Shown here piece after piece: positions 1-6,805 of a stretch of 26,180 nucleotides of DNA. The DNA comes from Labilithrix sp. GTDB taxonomy: Bacteria > Myxococcota > Polyangia > Polyangiales > Polyangiaceae. The notes beneath the pieces were generated by a model. It ran no database searches and had not been told where the DNA came from. It was given only the letters and a program-made list of their open reading frames with translations. The DNA is taken from assembly GCA_028287035.1 (NCBI GenBank), contig JAQBQL010000097.1:1-26180 (forward strand), in the 5' to 3' direction. Positions within the stretch are counted from its first letter, which is position 1; each line of letters opens with the position of its first letter. A program made the translations under genes and the position numbers.

Positions 1-1349
1 CCCATGGGCGCGCCCATGTTGGTGATCCGCATCTCTTCCCACTCGACGCGCGCGATCCCGAAATCGAGGATCTTGGCGCGCTCGACGCCGGCCTCGTCGT
101 GCACGAGATAGATGTTTGCCGGCTTGAGATCGCGGTGCACGACCCCGGCGGCGTGGATCGCGACGAGCGCCTCGGTGACGTTCGTGGCGATCGGCGCGAG
201 CTCGTCGACCGTGAGGCGCCCCTTGTCGCGGAGGCGCGCGGCGAGCGGCTCGCCGACGAGCAGCTCCATGACGAGGTACGACGTGCCGTCCGGCAGGTGA
301 CCGTGGTCGATGACCTCGACCACGTTGGGATGCCACGCGAGCCCGAGCGCCTCGGCCTCGCGGCGCAGGCGATCGGAAGCGACCGCGTCATGGGCGGTGG
401 CGGCGCGAAGGAGCTTGATGGCGACGGGGAGCCCGTCGGTGATGCGCGTGGCGCGGTAGATGACGCCGCTCGCCCCCGAGCCCATGCGCTCGGCGATGCG
501 GTACTGACCGGCCACGACGTTGCCCTCGAGATCGCCGGCGCCGGCGTCCCTCGCGTTCTCGCGCAGGGCGAGGCTCCGCTCGAGCGCCGAGACGCGCATG
601 GCCTGCGCGGAGGACTCGACCTTCCGCTCGCGATCGCGCGCCCAGACGAGGCCGGCGCCGCCGAGCACGATGGGCAGGCCGAGGGCGGCGAGCGCGCCGA
701 TCATGCCGTGGGTGGCGGCGAGCGATCCGCCGCCCAGCACGACGCCGGCGAGCGCGCCGATCGACACGCCCTGGAACGGCGTGGGCGGGCGCCACGTGAC
801 CTCGAACTCCTGCGCGTCCTCGGTGCGTCCGAGCTCCTTCACCGCGCCCGCGGCGAACCCGAAGAGCACCGGCACGACGGCCAGCTCGAGGGCGCGGGCC
901 CGCGCGAGGAGGCCGTCCTTCTCGAGCGAGGGATCGTGGCCGATGCGCACGCGCCCCCGCCAGTAGCCGGGCTTCTTCGACGTCTCTTCCCACTGCGTGG
1001 TGCGCCCGTGCTCGCTGTCCGACGAATCGAGACGCGCGAACGCATCCTCGGGGGCGCGGGTGCCGCGAAGGAGGCGCGCCCACGTGCCGAGGTTCTCGGG
1101 CGCGACGAGGTACGGCCCGGACTCGGCGAGGGCGCCCGGCGCGATCTCCTCGAAGCTCTTGAGCGCCCCATGGAGCGCGGCGAGCGGAAGGAGACGCGTC
1201 TCGTCCGCGAGGTCGGGCCGGCCGAGGCGCAGCGACGCGAGCCACGCGTCGGCGGCCTTCGCGCCCTTCTTCGCCTCGAGGCAGAGGAGGAGCGCCTTGA
1301 TCTTGGACGCGCTCGTCTGTCCGGTCGGAAACGTCTCGTGGACCTTCAC
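1..1349 (-). CDS. Ser/Thr protein kinase with N-terminal membrane-anchored region (3' end outside window)
   Basis: Eukaryotic-like Ser/Thr kinase, expected to sit in the inner membrane with its kinase domain in the cytoplasm. The reading frame starts at a GTG (1347-1349) and stays open to the window edge, giving 449 residues plus a partial codon. Kinase motifs from about residue 281 are: glycine loop GSGASG (291-295 region), VAIK lysine at about 312, HRDLKPAN at 405-412 and DFG at 429-431. The sequence leaves the window in the activation segment. The N-terminal 190 residues hold a region I could not assign (GYWRGRV near 128, PVLFG near 160). Two hydrophobic stretches at about 194-215 and 217-236 look like a membrane hairpin. 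This order is the reverse of the usual myxobacterial layout, where the kinase comes first and the membrane helix follows. The start codon is uncertain because no clear ribosome site precedes it. It is transcribed divergently from the NFACT gene. Confidence 0.9.
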   Translation of the reverse strand, partial: MKVHETFPTGQTSASKIKALLLCLEAKKGAKAADAWLASLRLGRPDLADETRLLPLAALHGALKSFEEIAPGALAESGPYLVAPENLGTWARLLRGTRAPEDAFARLDSSDSEHGRTTQWEETSKKPGYWRGRVRIGHDPSLEKDGLLARARALELAVVPVLFGFAAGAVKELGRTEDAQEFEVTWRPPTPFQGVSIGALAGVVLGGGSLAATHGMIGALAALGLPIVLGGAGLVWARDRERKVESSAQAMRVSALERSLALRENARDAGAGDLEGNVVAGQYRIAERMGSGASGVIYRATRITDGLPVAIKLLRAATAHDAVASDRLRREAEALGLAWHPNVVEVIDHGHLPDGTSYLVMELLVGEPLAARLRDKGRLTVDELAPIATNVTEALVAIHAAGVVHRDLKPANIYLVHDEAGVERAKILDFGIARVEWEEMRITNMGAPM

Positions 1350-1481
1350 GGGTGAGCCTTCGAGGCTACGCGGAGCGCCGCGCGACCGGTAGCCTCGATG
1401 CGCGATCGCCCCCGAGGTCGCTCGAGCGCGAGCGCAGGATGTGGGCAGGGGCCCCCGCGGCCTTGCGCTAGCATCCGCGCG

Positions 1482-2912
1482 ATGGCGGAGGAGCACGGGC
1501 CGAGCGCGATCGTCCAGGACGCGGCGTGCGCGGAGCGCGTGATCGTGCTCGAGGCGCGCATGCCCGGGCGCACCACGTTCGTCCTGGTCGCCGCGACCTC
1601 GCGTCCGGCGGGCGATCCGGGGCGGAGCGGCGTCGGCCTCCTCGCGAAGGGGGCGCTCAAGGAGCTCTGGGGCGGCAAGCTGCCCGCCGGCGCGATGCGC
1701 CAGCGTGGACGCGAGGAGAGCCTCGTGAAGGCGCGGCTCCTCGCGGTGCACGAGGGCGCGCTCCTCTTCGAGCCCTGGTCGTCGCGCGACGAGAACCCGG
1801 AGCGCGCCCCCGAGCTCGCCGCCCGCGCCGAGGACGGACGCTGGCCGGCGCTCGTCCGGGCGCTGCGGGTCCAGAACGGCCGCGTCGTGACCACCGATCT
1901 GCCGCCCCCGAAGGGGCTCGCGCCGTTCCTCGAGACGTTCGACCGGGAGCGCGACGGGCTCGAGCAGCGCGGCGTGGCGATGGCCGAGGCGCTCGCCGCG
2001 GACGCCATCGACGTCCGGCGCGCCGAGCTCGCGCGCGCCCTAGAGAAGGCGCAGCAGCGCATCACGCGGAGGCGCGCGGCCATCGGCGAGGACCTCGCGA
2101 AGATCGCGCAGGCCGAGCGCATCGCCGCCCAGGCGCAGTGGCTCATCGGCGAGGCGAAGCGCACGCCGCGCGGCGCGACCCGGCTCGTCGTCACCGACTG
2201 GTCGAGCGGCGAAGCCGTCCCGCTCGAGGTGCCGCTCGATCCCGCGAAGAGCGCGAGCGACCAGGTCGAGGCGATGTTCAAGCGCGCCAAGCGGCTGAAG
2301 CTCGGCGGACGCATCGCGAGCGAGCGGCTCGCGCAGGCCGACGACCAGTGGCTCGCGGTCGGCGAGGCGCTCGAGGCGCTCCGGTCCGCGGCGTCGCTGG
2401 CGCTCGTCGAGGAGGCGGGCCGCGAGGCGAAGCGGCGTGCGCCGCGCGACGTCGTCCTCCCGGGAGCGGCGGCGGCGGGCGGCGGGGCTCGCACCAAGGA
2501 TCCCTCGGGCACGGGACGGCGCGTCGCCTACCGCACGTTCCTCTCGCGCGCCGGCACGAAGGTCCTCGTCGGCAAGGGCGCGGGCGACAACGACACGCTC
2601 ACCCAGCGCGTGGCGAGGCCTCACGATCTCTGGCTCCACGCCAAGGACCGCACCGGCGCGCACGTCATCCTCCCGCTCCAGAAGGGCGCCTCGCCGGGCG
2701 CCGAGGACCTCGTGGACGCCGCGCACCTCGCCGCCCATTTCTCGGACGCGCGTGACGAGAAGGCGATCGATGTACAATACACGCCGAAGCGATACCTCCG
2801 TAAGCCGAAGGGCTCGGCGCCCGGCGCGGTCGTCGTGGACCGCGAGAAGGTGCTCGTGCTGCGCGTGGAGCCGGCGCTGCTCAGGCAGCTACTCGAGCGC
2901 GAGGAGCTGTGA
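1482..2912 (+). CDS. NFACT / RqcH (Rqc2)-like ribosome quality-control protein
   Basis: NFACT-family protein, 476 aa from the ATG at 1482. An in-frame extension back to 1398 would add 28 low-complexity residues and looks like non-coding leader. The C-terminal third is a clear NFACT-R domain: RPHDLWLHAKDRTGAHVIL near residues 380-400, then AAHFS, VQYTPKRYLRKPKGSAPGAV. The middle (about 160-310) is Arg/Ala/Glu-rich helical sequence consistent with the coiled-coil M domain. Known members (RqcH, Rqc2) bind the obstructed 50S subunit carrying peptidyl-tRNA and direct C-terminal Ala tailing of stalled chains. The N-terminal NFACT-N region appears short and divergent: the protein is roughly 90 residues shorter than typical RqcH, and I could not find the Asp-Arg pair needed by RqcH. 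Whether it still recruits tRNA is therefore open. Convergent with larE across the HNH element. Confidence 0.85.
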   Translation: MAEEHGPSAIVQDAACAERVIVLEARMPGRTTFVLVAATSRPAGDPGRSGVGLLAKGALKELWGGKLPAGAMRQRGREESLVKARLLAVHEGALLFEPWSSRDENPERAPELAARAEDGRWPALVRALRVQNGRVVTTDLPPPKGLAPFLETFDRERDGLEQRGVAMAEALAADAIDVRRAELARALEKAQQRITRRRAAIGEDLAKIAQAERIAAQAQWLIGEAKRTPRGATRLVVTDWSSGEAVPLEVPLDPAKSASDQVEAMFKRAKRLKLGGRIASERLAQADDQWLAVGEALEALRSAASLALVEEAGREAKRRAPRDVVLPGAAAAGGGARTKDPSGTGRRVAYRTFLSRAGTKVLVGKGAGDNDTLTQRVARPHDLWLHAKDRTGAHVILPLQKGASPGAEDLVDAAHLAAHFSDARDEKAIDVQYTPKRYLRKPKGSAPGAVVVDREKVLVLRVEPALLRQLLEREEL

Positions 2913-3076
2913 CGGAGCTCGTGCCGGTCGCGCAAACGAGCGCAGAGACCAGCGCAGGGCGACGAACGCGCGGACGGATGAACCACCGCGCGCCGGGAGC
3001 GGGCCGGACCCATCCGCGGGGGCAGCGGTGGGCCAGTGCGCGAAGGGGTCTGCGGGAGCCCGCGCGCGCCGCGCCC

Positions 3077-3093
3077 GCTTCCGAATCGGAAGT
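3077..3093. repeat. 17-bp dyad (outer left copy, one base changed)
   Basis: GCTTCCGAATCGGAAGT. It differs from the other two copies only at its first base. It is followed by GGAGC, as is the right copy when read inward, so both mark equivalent ends of the element. Confidence 0.75.
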
Positions 3094-3194
3094 GGAGCCG
3101 AGCGTCGGCAGACCACGGCGTCGACGCCCGCGGCCGCGGCCGTCCCGTCTCGTCTCGTCTCGTCTCCCCCATCATCAAAAAAACTAGCCGTAGA

Positions 3195-3340
3195 GCCTGT
3201 GGGAAGGGTGGGCAGCGGAAGCAGCGACGGTGGGCAGCGGGGTCAACTGCCCGCGTCCCCTTCACCAGTCTCGCCAGCCGCCAGCAGGGCAGTTGTCCCC
3301 GCTGTCCACCGGCGCGCCGCTGTCCACGCTTTCCACAGGC
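3195..3340. repeat. Large imperfect palindrome (hairpin or cruciform) inside the left inverted repeat
   Basis: Arm 3195-3252 begins GCCTGTGGGAAGGGTGGGC and ends GGGGTCAACTGCCC. Arm 3287-3340 begins GGGCAGTTGTCCCC and ends GCTTTCCACAGGC. The second arm read on the minus strand aligns with the first over about 54-58 bases with only a few mismatches. The arms flank a loop of about 34 bases. A single strand could fold into a long hairpin. Confidence 0.85.
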
Positions 3341-3362
3341 CACTAACCCTGACGCGCCATCG

Positions 3363-3379
3363 ACTTCCGAATCGGAAGT
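3363..3379. promoter_or_regulatory. 17-bp perfect dyad ACTTCCGAATCGGAAGT (internal copy)
   Basis: An 8-bp perfect inverted repeat around one central base. It lies just inside the left inverted repeat and about 100 bases upstream of the HNH start codon, so it is placed like an operator. The same dyad (centre base flipped by orientation) recurs at 4869-4885. A copy with a single changed outer base is at 3077-3093. Function is inferred from symmetry and repetition only: it could be an operator, or a recognition site for the element's own protein. Confidence 0.6.
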
Positions 3380-3481
3380 GAAGCCCTCCATCGAAGATTG
3401 GTATCTTCAAGGACTCGAGCGATTAGGAACTAGGCAATAGCTCGTATGGATATCCCTAGAGCGATGTTCTATGTTCGGGGG

Positions 3482-4606
3482 ATGACGAGCACCAACCCGT
3501 CTGCGTTCTCGGATGTCGAGCTTCTTGCCAATCTCCGCGGGCTACGCGCGGAGCGTCGGCGCATCGACGCGCGCGAGATCGCGCTGCTCGTCGAGGTGGA
3601 GGCTCGCCGGCTCGATGCGCGCTCCGCGTGCCCCTCGCTTTACGAATTCTGCCGGCGGGTGCTCGAGATGAGCACGGCGGGCGCGTTCCGGCGCGTGATC
3701 GCGGTGAAGCTCGCGCGGCGTTTTCCGCGGCTGCTCCAGGAGCTATCGGCCAATCGCATCACGCTGTCGACCATGGTGCTGCTCGACGGTCATGTCACGG
3801 GTCAGAATTTCGATGCCCTGCTCGACGCGGTCGCGTGCAAGACCACTGCAGAAGTGGAGGCGCTGCTGCTGGAGCGGCGTCCGAAGCCGGATGTGCCGGC
3901 GCGCGTGTCCAGGGTCGAGGAGCAGGCGCCTCTCCTCTCGAGCGTGGGCTCGGCGGGCGTGCCGATGCCGGGCAATGCGACGCTGCAGCCACTCGGGGAG
4001 GAGCGGTATGCGCTGCAGGTCACAATCAGCAAGCGGCTGCACGAGCAGATCGAGCTCGCGCGCGATCTCCTCGGTCATCGTCATCCCGATCGCGACCTTG
4101 CCGCCGCGCTCGAGCAGGCGTTCGAGCTGCTCGTCGCGAAGCTGCGGAAGGAACGCCTCGGCGACGCGGCGCGCCCGCGCACGACCTCTCGCACGGCGAA
4201 GGCATCCGGCGTTTCGCGGGCGTCGCTCCGCGAGGTCGTCGCGCGCGATGGCATCGGCTGCACGTACCGGGATGCCGCCGGCAACGTCTGCGGCTCACGC
4301 GTGCGGCTCGAGGTGGATCATGTCGAGGCGAGGGCGCTCGGTGGGCGCAACGTGCCCGACAATCTTCGAATATACTGCAGGGCTCACAACCAGCTGCACG
4401 CGGTGGAAGACTTTGGTGAGGAGCGGGTGGCGAGGCGCATACGCGAGCAGCGGCGCGTCGCCGTGAGAAGCGGGCTCGTGAAGATGGGATTCAGCGCGAA
4501 GCAGGCCGACGGAGCGGTGAGCAGGCTCACGTACGAGCAGGGCGATCAGGCCACGCCGCTGCCGGAGCTCGTGCGCGAGGCGCTGCTGTTGCTCACGGCT
4601 GCGTGA
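3482..4606 (+). CDS. HNH endonuclease of an inverted-repeat element (13E12/DUF222-like layout)
   Basis: HNH-family nuclease of 374 aa. I start it at the ATG at 3482, preceded by a GGGGG run; an in-frame ATG at 3446 would add 12 residues. The N-terminal half (about 10-220) is helical, rich in Arg/Leu/Glu, and its overall layout recalls the DUF222 (13E12) family, but this is a resemblance only. The HNH fold is clear: C260 and C270, VDH at 278-280, DN at 293-294, and CRAHNQLH at 299-306, giving catalytic His280, Asn294 and metal or structural Cys/His. The C-terminal tail (about 328-374, SGLVKMGFSAKQADGAVSRL) resembles the small helical C-terminal domain of RuvA. The gene is the only one between the two long inverted repeats. 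Its A+T is slightly higher than its neighbours, notably in the leader, which may indicate transfer. Nuclease function is likely; the biological role is unknown. Confidence 0.88.
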   Translation: MTSTNPSAFSDVELLANLRGLRAERRRIDAREIALLVEVEARRLDARSACPSLYEFCRRVLEMSTAGAFRRVIAVKLARRFPRLLQELSANRITLSTMVLLDGHVTGQNFDALLDAVACKTTAEVEALLLERRPKPDVPARVSRVEEQAPLLSSVGSAGVPMPGNATLQPLGEERYALQVTISKRLHEQIELARDLLGHRHPDRDLAAALEQAFELLVAKLRKERLGDAARPRTTSRTAKASGVSRASLREVVARDGIGCTYRDAAGNVCGSRVRLEVDHVEARALGGRNVPDNLRIYCRAHNQLHAVEDFGEERVARRIREQRRVAVRSGLVKMGFSAKQADGAVSRLTYEQGDQATPLPELVREALLLLTAA

Positions 4607-4633
4607 GCGCGGGGGAGCGCGTCAGGGGTAGTG

Positions 4634-4779
4634 GCCTGTGGAAAGCGTGGACAGCGGCGCGCCGGTGGACAGCGGAGACAACTGCCCCGCTGGCGTTTGG
4701 AGAGACTGATGAATGGGACGCGGGCAGTTGACCCCTCTGCCCACCGGCGCTGCTTCCGCTGCCCACCCTTCCCACAGGC
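4634..4779. repeat. Large imperfect palindrome (hairpin or cruciform) inside the right inverted repeat
   Basis: Arm 4634-4687 begins GCCTGTGGAAAGCGTGG and ends GACAACTGCCC. Arm 4722-4779 begins GGGCAGTTGACCCC and ends CCCTTCCCACAGGC. The arms pair over about 54-58 bases around a loop of 34 bases. The element therefore holds four copies of this unit in alternating orientation. As RNA, the hairpin just downstream of the HNH gene could also end its transcript, but that is inference. Confidence 0.85.
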
Positions 4780-4868
4780 TCTACGACTGATTTTTTAATC
4801 TGGGGAAGAGACGAGACGAGACGGCGCGACGCTGGCCGCGATGCGAGGTGAGCTGCCGATTGAGCTCC

Positions 4869-4885
4869 ACTTCCGATTCGGAAGT
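4869..4885. repeat. 17-bp perfect dyad (outer right copy)
   Basis: ACTTCCGATTCGGAAGT, the exact reverse complement of the internal copy at 3363-3379. It forms the outer boundary of the right inverted repeat, as 3077-3093 does on the left. Confidence 0.75.
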
Positions 4886-4938
4886 ACCACGACGCATGGC
4901 CAGCAACATCGACACCGCGAAGCACCACGACGCGCGCT

Positions 4939-5826
4939 TCAGGAGACGACGCGCAGGCTGCGGCGGCCCGAGCCGTCGTCCTTGACGAGCACCTCGTTGT
5001 GGCTGCCCGTGCGGTAACCGGCGAGGTCGAGCGTCACGTAGGCGAAGCCGAGCCGCGTGCCCGCGTCGACGATCGCGTCGCGCGCGGCGAACGCGGCCTC
5101 CATCTCGTCCTTGCCGATCTCGACGCGCGCCATCGCCGCCTCGCGCGTGCCGGCGACGGCGGACAGCGCATGCCAGCGGACACGCGCCTGACGCACGCCG
5201 AGCGCGTGGATGCGCGCCTCGAGCGCCCCGATCTGGAGGAGCCGTTCGCGCGTGACGCGCGTGCCGTAGGGAAGGCGGCTCGACAGGCACGCCGCCGCCG
5301 GCTTGTCCCAGACGGGAAGGCCCAGCTGCTGCGCGAGACGCCGGACGTCCGCCTTCGTGAAGCCGGCCTCCACGAGGGGGCTCCGCGCGCCGGCCTGCTT
5401 GGCGGCCTCGAGCCCGGGGCGGTAGTCACCGAGGTCGTCGAGGTTCGTGCCGTTGACGGAGAAGGCGAGGCCCCACTCCGCCTGCTTCTTCTCGCTCACG
5501 CGATAGAGCTCGCTCTTGCAGTGGAAGCAGCGGTCGACGTCGTTCTTCGCGTAGCTCTCGTCCTCGATCTCGTTCGAGGCGACGAGCTCGTGACGGGCGC
5601 CGATCTCCCTGGCGAGGACCACCGCTTCGTCGCGCTCGAAGTCGGCGAGGCTCGGGCTCACCGCGGTCATGCCGATGCAGCGGTCGCCGAGGACGCGATG
5701 GGCGACCGCCAGGACGAACGCGCTGTCGACGCCGCCCGAGTAGCAGACGAGCACCGAGCCCATGTCGCGGAGCAGCCCCTCGAGACGGGCGAGCAGGGGG
5801 TCGTCGGGGGCGGAGCGCGCGAGCAT
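4939..5826 (-). CDS. larE: LarE-type ATP-dependent sacrificial sulfur transferase
   Basis: N-type ATP-pyrophosphatase family protein of 295 aa, full length for LarE. The PP-loop SGGVDS is at 30-35, CFHCKSELY at 100-108, NGTNLDD near 125-131 and KPAAACLSSRLPYGTRVT at 175-192. In the known family LarE adenylates a nicotinate-derived dinucleotide and transfers sulfur to it, giving the pincer ligand of the Ni-pincer nucleotide cofactor. The single Cys180 in ACLSSR matches the sacrificial-cysteine class rather than the class with three cysteines holding a 4Fe-4S cluster. No larB, larC or larA lies in the window, so the gene is isolated here and its role in cofactor synthesis is inferred from the family. 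Starts at the ATG at 5826, divergent from imuA. Its stop lies just outside the right end of the HNH element. Confidence 0.9.
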   Translation of the reverse strand: MLARSAPDDPLLARLEGLLRDMGSVLVCYSGGVDSAFVLAVAHRVLGDRCIGMTAVSPSLADFERDEAVVLAREIGARHELVASNEIEDESYAKNDVDRCFHCKSELYRVSEKKQAEWGLAFSVNGTNLDDLGDYRPGLEAAKQAGARSPLVEAGFTKADVRRLAQQLGLPVWDKPAAACLSSRLPYGTRVTRERLLQIGALEARIHALGVRQARVRWHALSAVAGTREAAMARVEIGKDEMEAAFAARDAIVDAGTRLGFAYVTLDLAGYRTGSHNEVLVKDDGSGRRSLRVVS

Positions 5827-5959
5827 CGGGAAGCGGTTATGTAGTGCACTTCCGGCCGCGGGGCGAATCGATCGCGCCCCACGGAATCACGAAGGAAAAT
5901 CGCGGCGCAGGAGGCCGCAGCCGTTTTCGGACGGCCGGGGGTTGCGCCGTGTTCAGGCA

Positions 5960-5975
5960 CTGGCTACCTGTTCAG
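5960..5975 (+). promoter_or_regulatory. Putative LexA (SOS) box upstream of imuA
   Basis: CTGGCTACCTGTTCAG ends one base before the imuA ATG. It retains the GTTCAG half and several other positions of the Myxococcus xanthus LexA motif as I recall it (CTRHAMRYBYGTTCAGS), with mismatches in the left half. A second GTTCAG lies at 5951-5956, 19 bases upstream. Damage-inducible control of imuA-imuB-dnaE2 is well established in other bacteria, so position and content agree, but binding is not shown. Confidence 0.5.
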
Positions 5976-5976
5976 T

Positions 5977-6792
5977 ATGGCTGCAGCCTCGGCTTCCAAA
6001 CGCGAGCTCCTCGAGCTGCTGGAGCACCTCGAGCCCGCGGCGCTCGCGCGCCTCGCCAGCCTGGGCGTGGCCCAGGGCACGAGCACCCTCTCGCTTCATG
6101 GCGGTCAGGGGGACGCGGCGCCCGCCGACGTGCTGCCGCTCGACTGGCCGGAGCTCGAGAAGGTCCTCCCCGATCACGGGCTCGCGCGCGGCGTCACCGA
6201 GATCGCCTCGCCGATCACGAAGCACGGCGCCATGCGGGGCGGGGCGACCACCATCGCGCTCTCGGCGATCCGCGCCGCGCATGCCGCCGATCCGCGGGCG
6301 TGGTGCGCGTGGATCACGGAAGAGGGGGCGTCGCCGCTCTACGCGCCGGCGGTGGCGCAGGCCGGCGTCGATCTCGACCGGCTCCTCGTGGTGCGGCCGT
6401 CGGCGGCCGATCTGGCGCGCACCGTCGTGAAGACCGCGGCCTCGGGCGCCTTCGACGTCATCGTGATCGACGCGCCGCACGGCCTCGACGGGCGGCTTGC
6501 CATCCCGATCCCCGCGCCCGGTCACGAGCGCGGGGCCGGCAAGCGCACCTCCCATGGCCCGCGCGCGAGCCGCGTCGATGGCTCGGTCGTCATCCGCAAG
6601 CTCGCCCTCGCCGGGGAAGAGAAGGGGACGAGCTCGATCGTCCTCACCAACCTGTTCACGGCACGTGCGGTGCCGTGGCCCGTCGCGCTCCGGCTCGAGG
6701 TCGAGCGCCGGCCCGAGTCGATCGCGGTGCGGGTCACGAAGGATCGGCGGGGTCGCTCGTCGTCGCAGCACGTCGTCCGGCTGGCGAGCTAG
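5977..6792 (+). CDS. imuA: ImuA-like RecA-fold protein of the mutasome
   Basis: RecA-related accessory protein of error-prone translesion synthesis, 271 aa. The core (about 68-175) follows RecA order: GLARGVTEIASP, then the segment where the P-loop should be, then YAPAVAQAGVDLDRLLVVRP, which closely parallels the RecA sequence around its adenine-contact region, then FDVIVID as a Walker B-like strand. The Walker A position reads MRGGATTIALS, with Ala where the ATP-binding Lys should be, so nucleotide binding is doubtful. It is first in a three-gene run: 13 bases separate its stop from imuB. The ATG at 5977 has no Shine-Dalgarno sequence because the LexA-like box occupies that position, so either the message is leaderless or the true start is downstream. 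The imuA call rests on fold and neighbours together. Confidence 0.82.
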   Translation: MAAASASKRELLELLEHLEPAALARLASLGVAQGTSTLSLHGGQGDAAPADVLPLDWPELEKVLPDHGLARGVTEIASPITKHGAMRGGATTIALSAIRAAHAADPRAWCAWITEEGASPLYAPAVAQAGVDLDRLLVVRPSAADLARTVVKTAASGAFDVIVIDAPHGLDGRLAIPIPAPGHERGAGKRTSHGPRASRVDGSVVIRKLALAGEEKGTSSIVLTNLFTARAVPWPVALRLEVERRPESIAVRVTKDRRGRSSSQHVVRLAS

Positions 6793-6805
6793 GGAAGGGA
6801 AGACC

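Larger units (their letters stand above)
3077..3357. repeat. Left long inverted repeat of the HNH element (about 281 bp)
   Basis: Reverse-complement match, with scattered substitutions and small indels, to 4617-4885. Landmarks from the outside in: 17-bp dyad at 3077-3093; four CGTCT pentamers at 3146-3165; an A-tract near 3177-3183; TAGAGCCTGTGGGAAGG at 3191-3207; and an inner edge CCTGACGCGC at 3348-3357. The best-conserved part is about 3186-3357. The outer 50-60 bases match mainly at the dyad plus the GGAGC that follows. No coding potential is evident. It makes up most of the gene-free stretch 2913-3481. The 164 bases between the NFACT stop and this repeat show nothing recognisable. Confidence 0.88.
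4617..4885. repeat. Right long inverted repeat of the HNH element (about 269 bp)
   Basis: Reverse complement of the left repeat. From the inside out: GCGCGTCAGGGGTAGTGGCC at the inner edge, large palindrome at 4634-4779, an A/T tract at 4789-4799, three AGACG pentamers at 4809-4823, and the 17-bp dyad at 4869-4885. It begins 10 bases after the HNH stop codon and ends 53 bases before the larE stop. No target-site duplication was seen when the bases outside 3077 and 4885 were compared. It accounts for the gene-free stretch 4607-4938. Confidence 0.88.

Noticed and set aside
99..1355. 418-codon open frame on the plus strand
   Set aside because: Antisense to the kinase, whose motifs (HRDLKPAN, DFG) fix the minus strand as coding.
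3287..3340. DnaA-box cluster or plasmid-type origin in the inverted repeat (CTTTCCACA, CTGTCCACC, CTGTCCACG)
   Set aside because: Only one word comes within one base of a DnaA box, no replication gene is present, and the words are explained by the palindrome structure.
3060..4900. Target-site duplication at the HNH element ends
   Set aside because: Bases outside 3077 and 4885 were compared by eye and show no convincing direct repeat.
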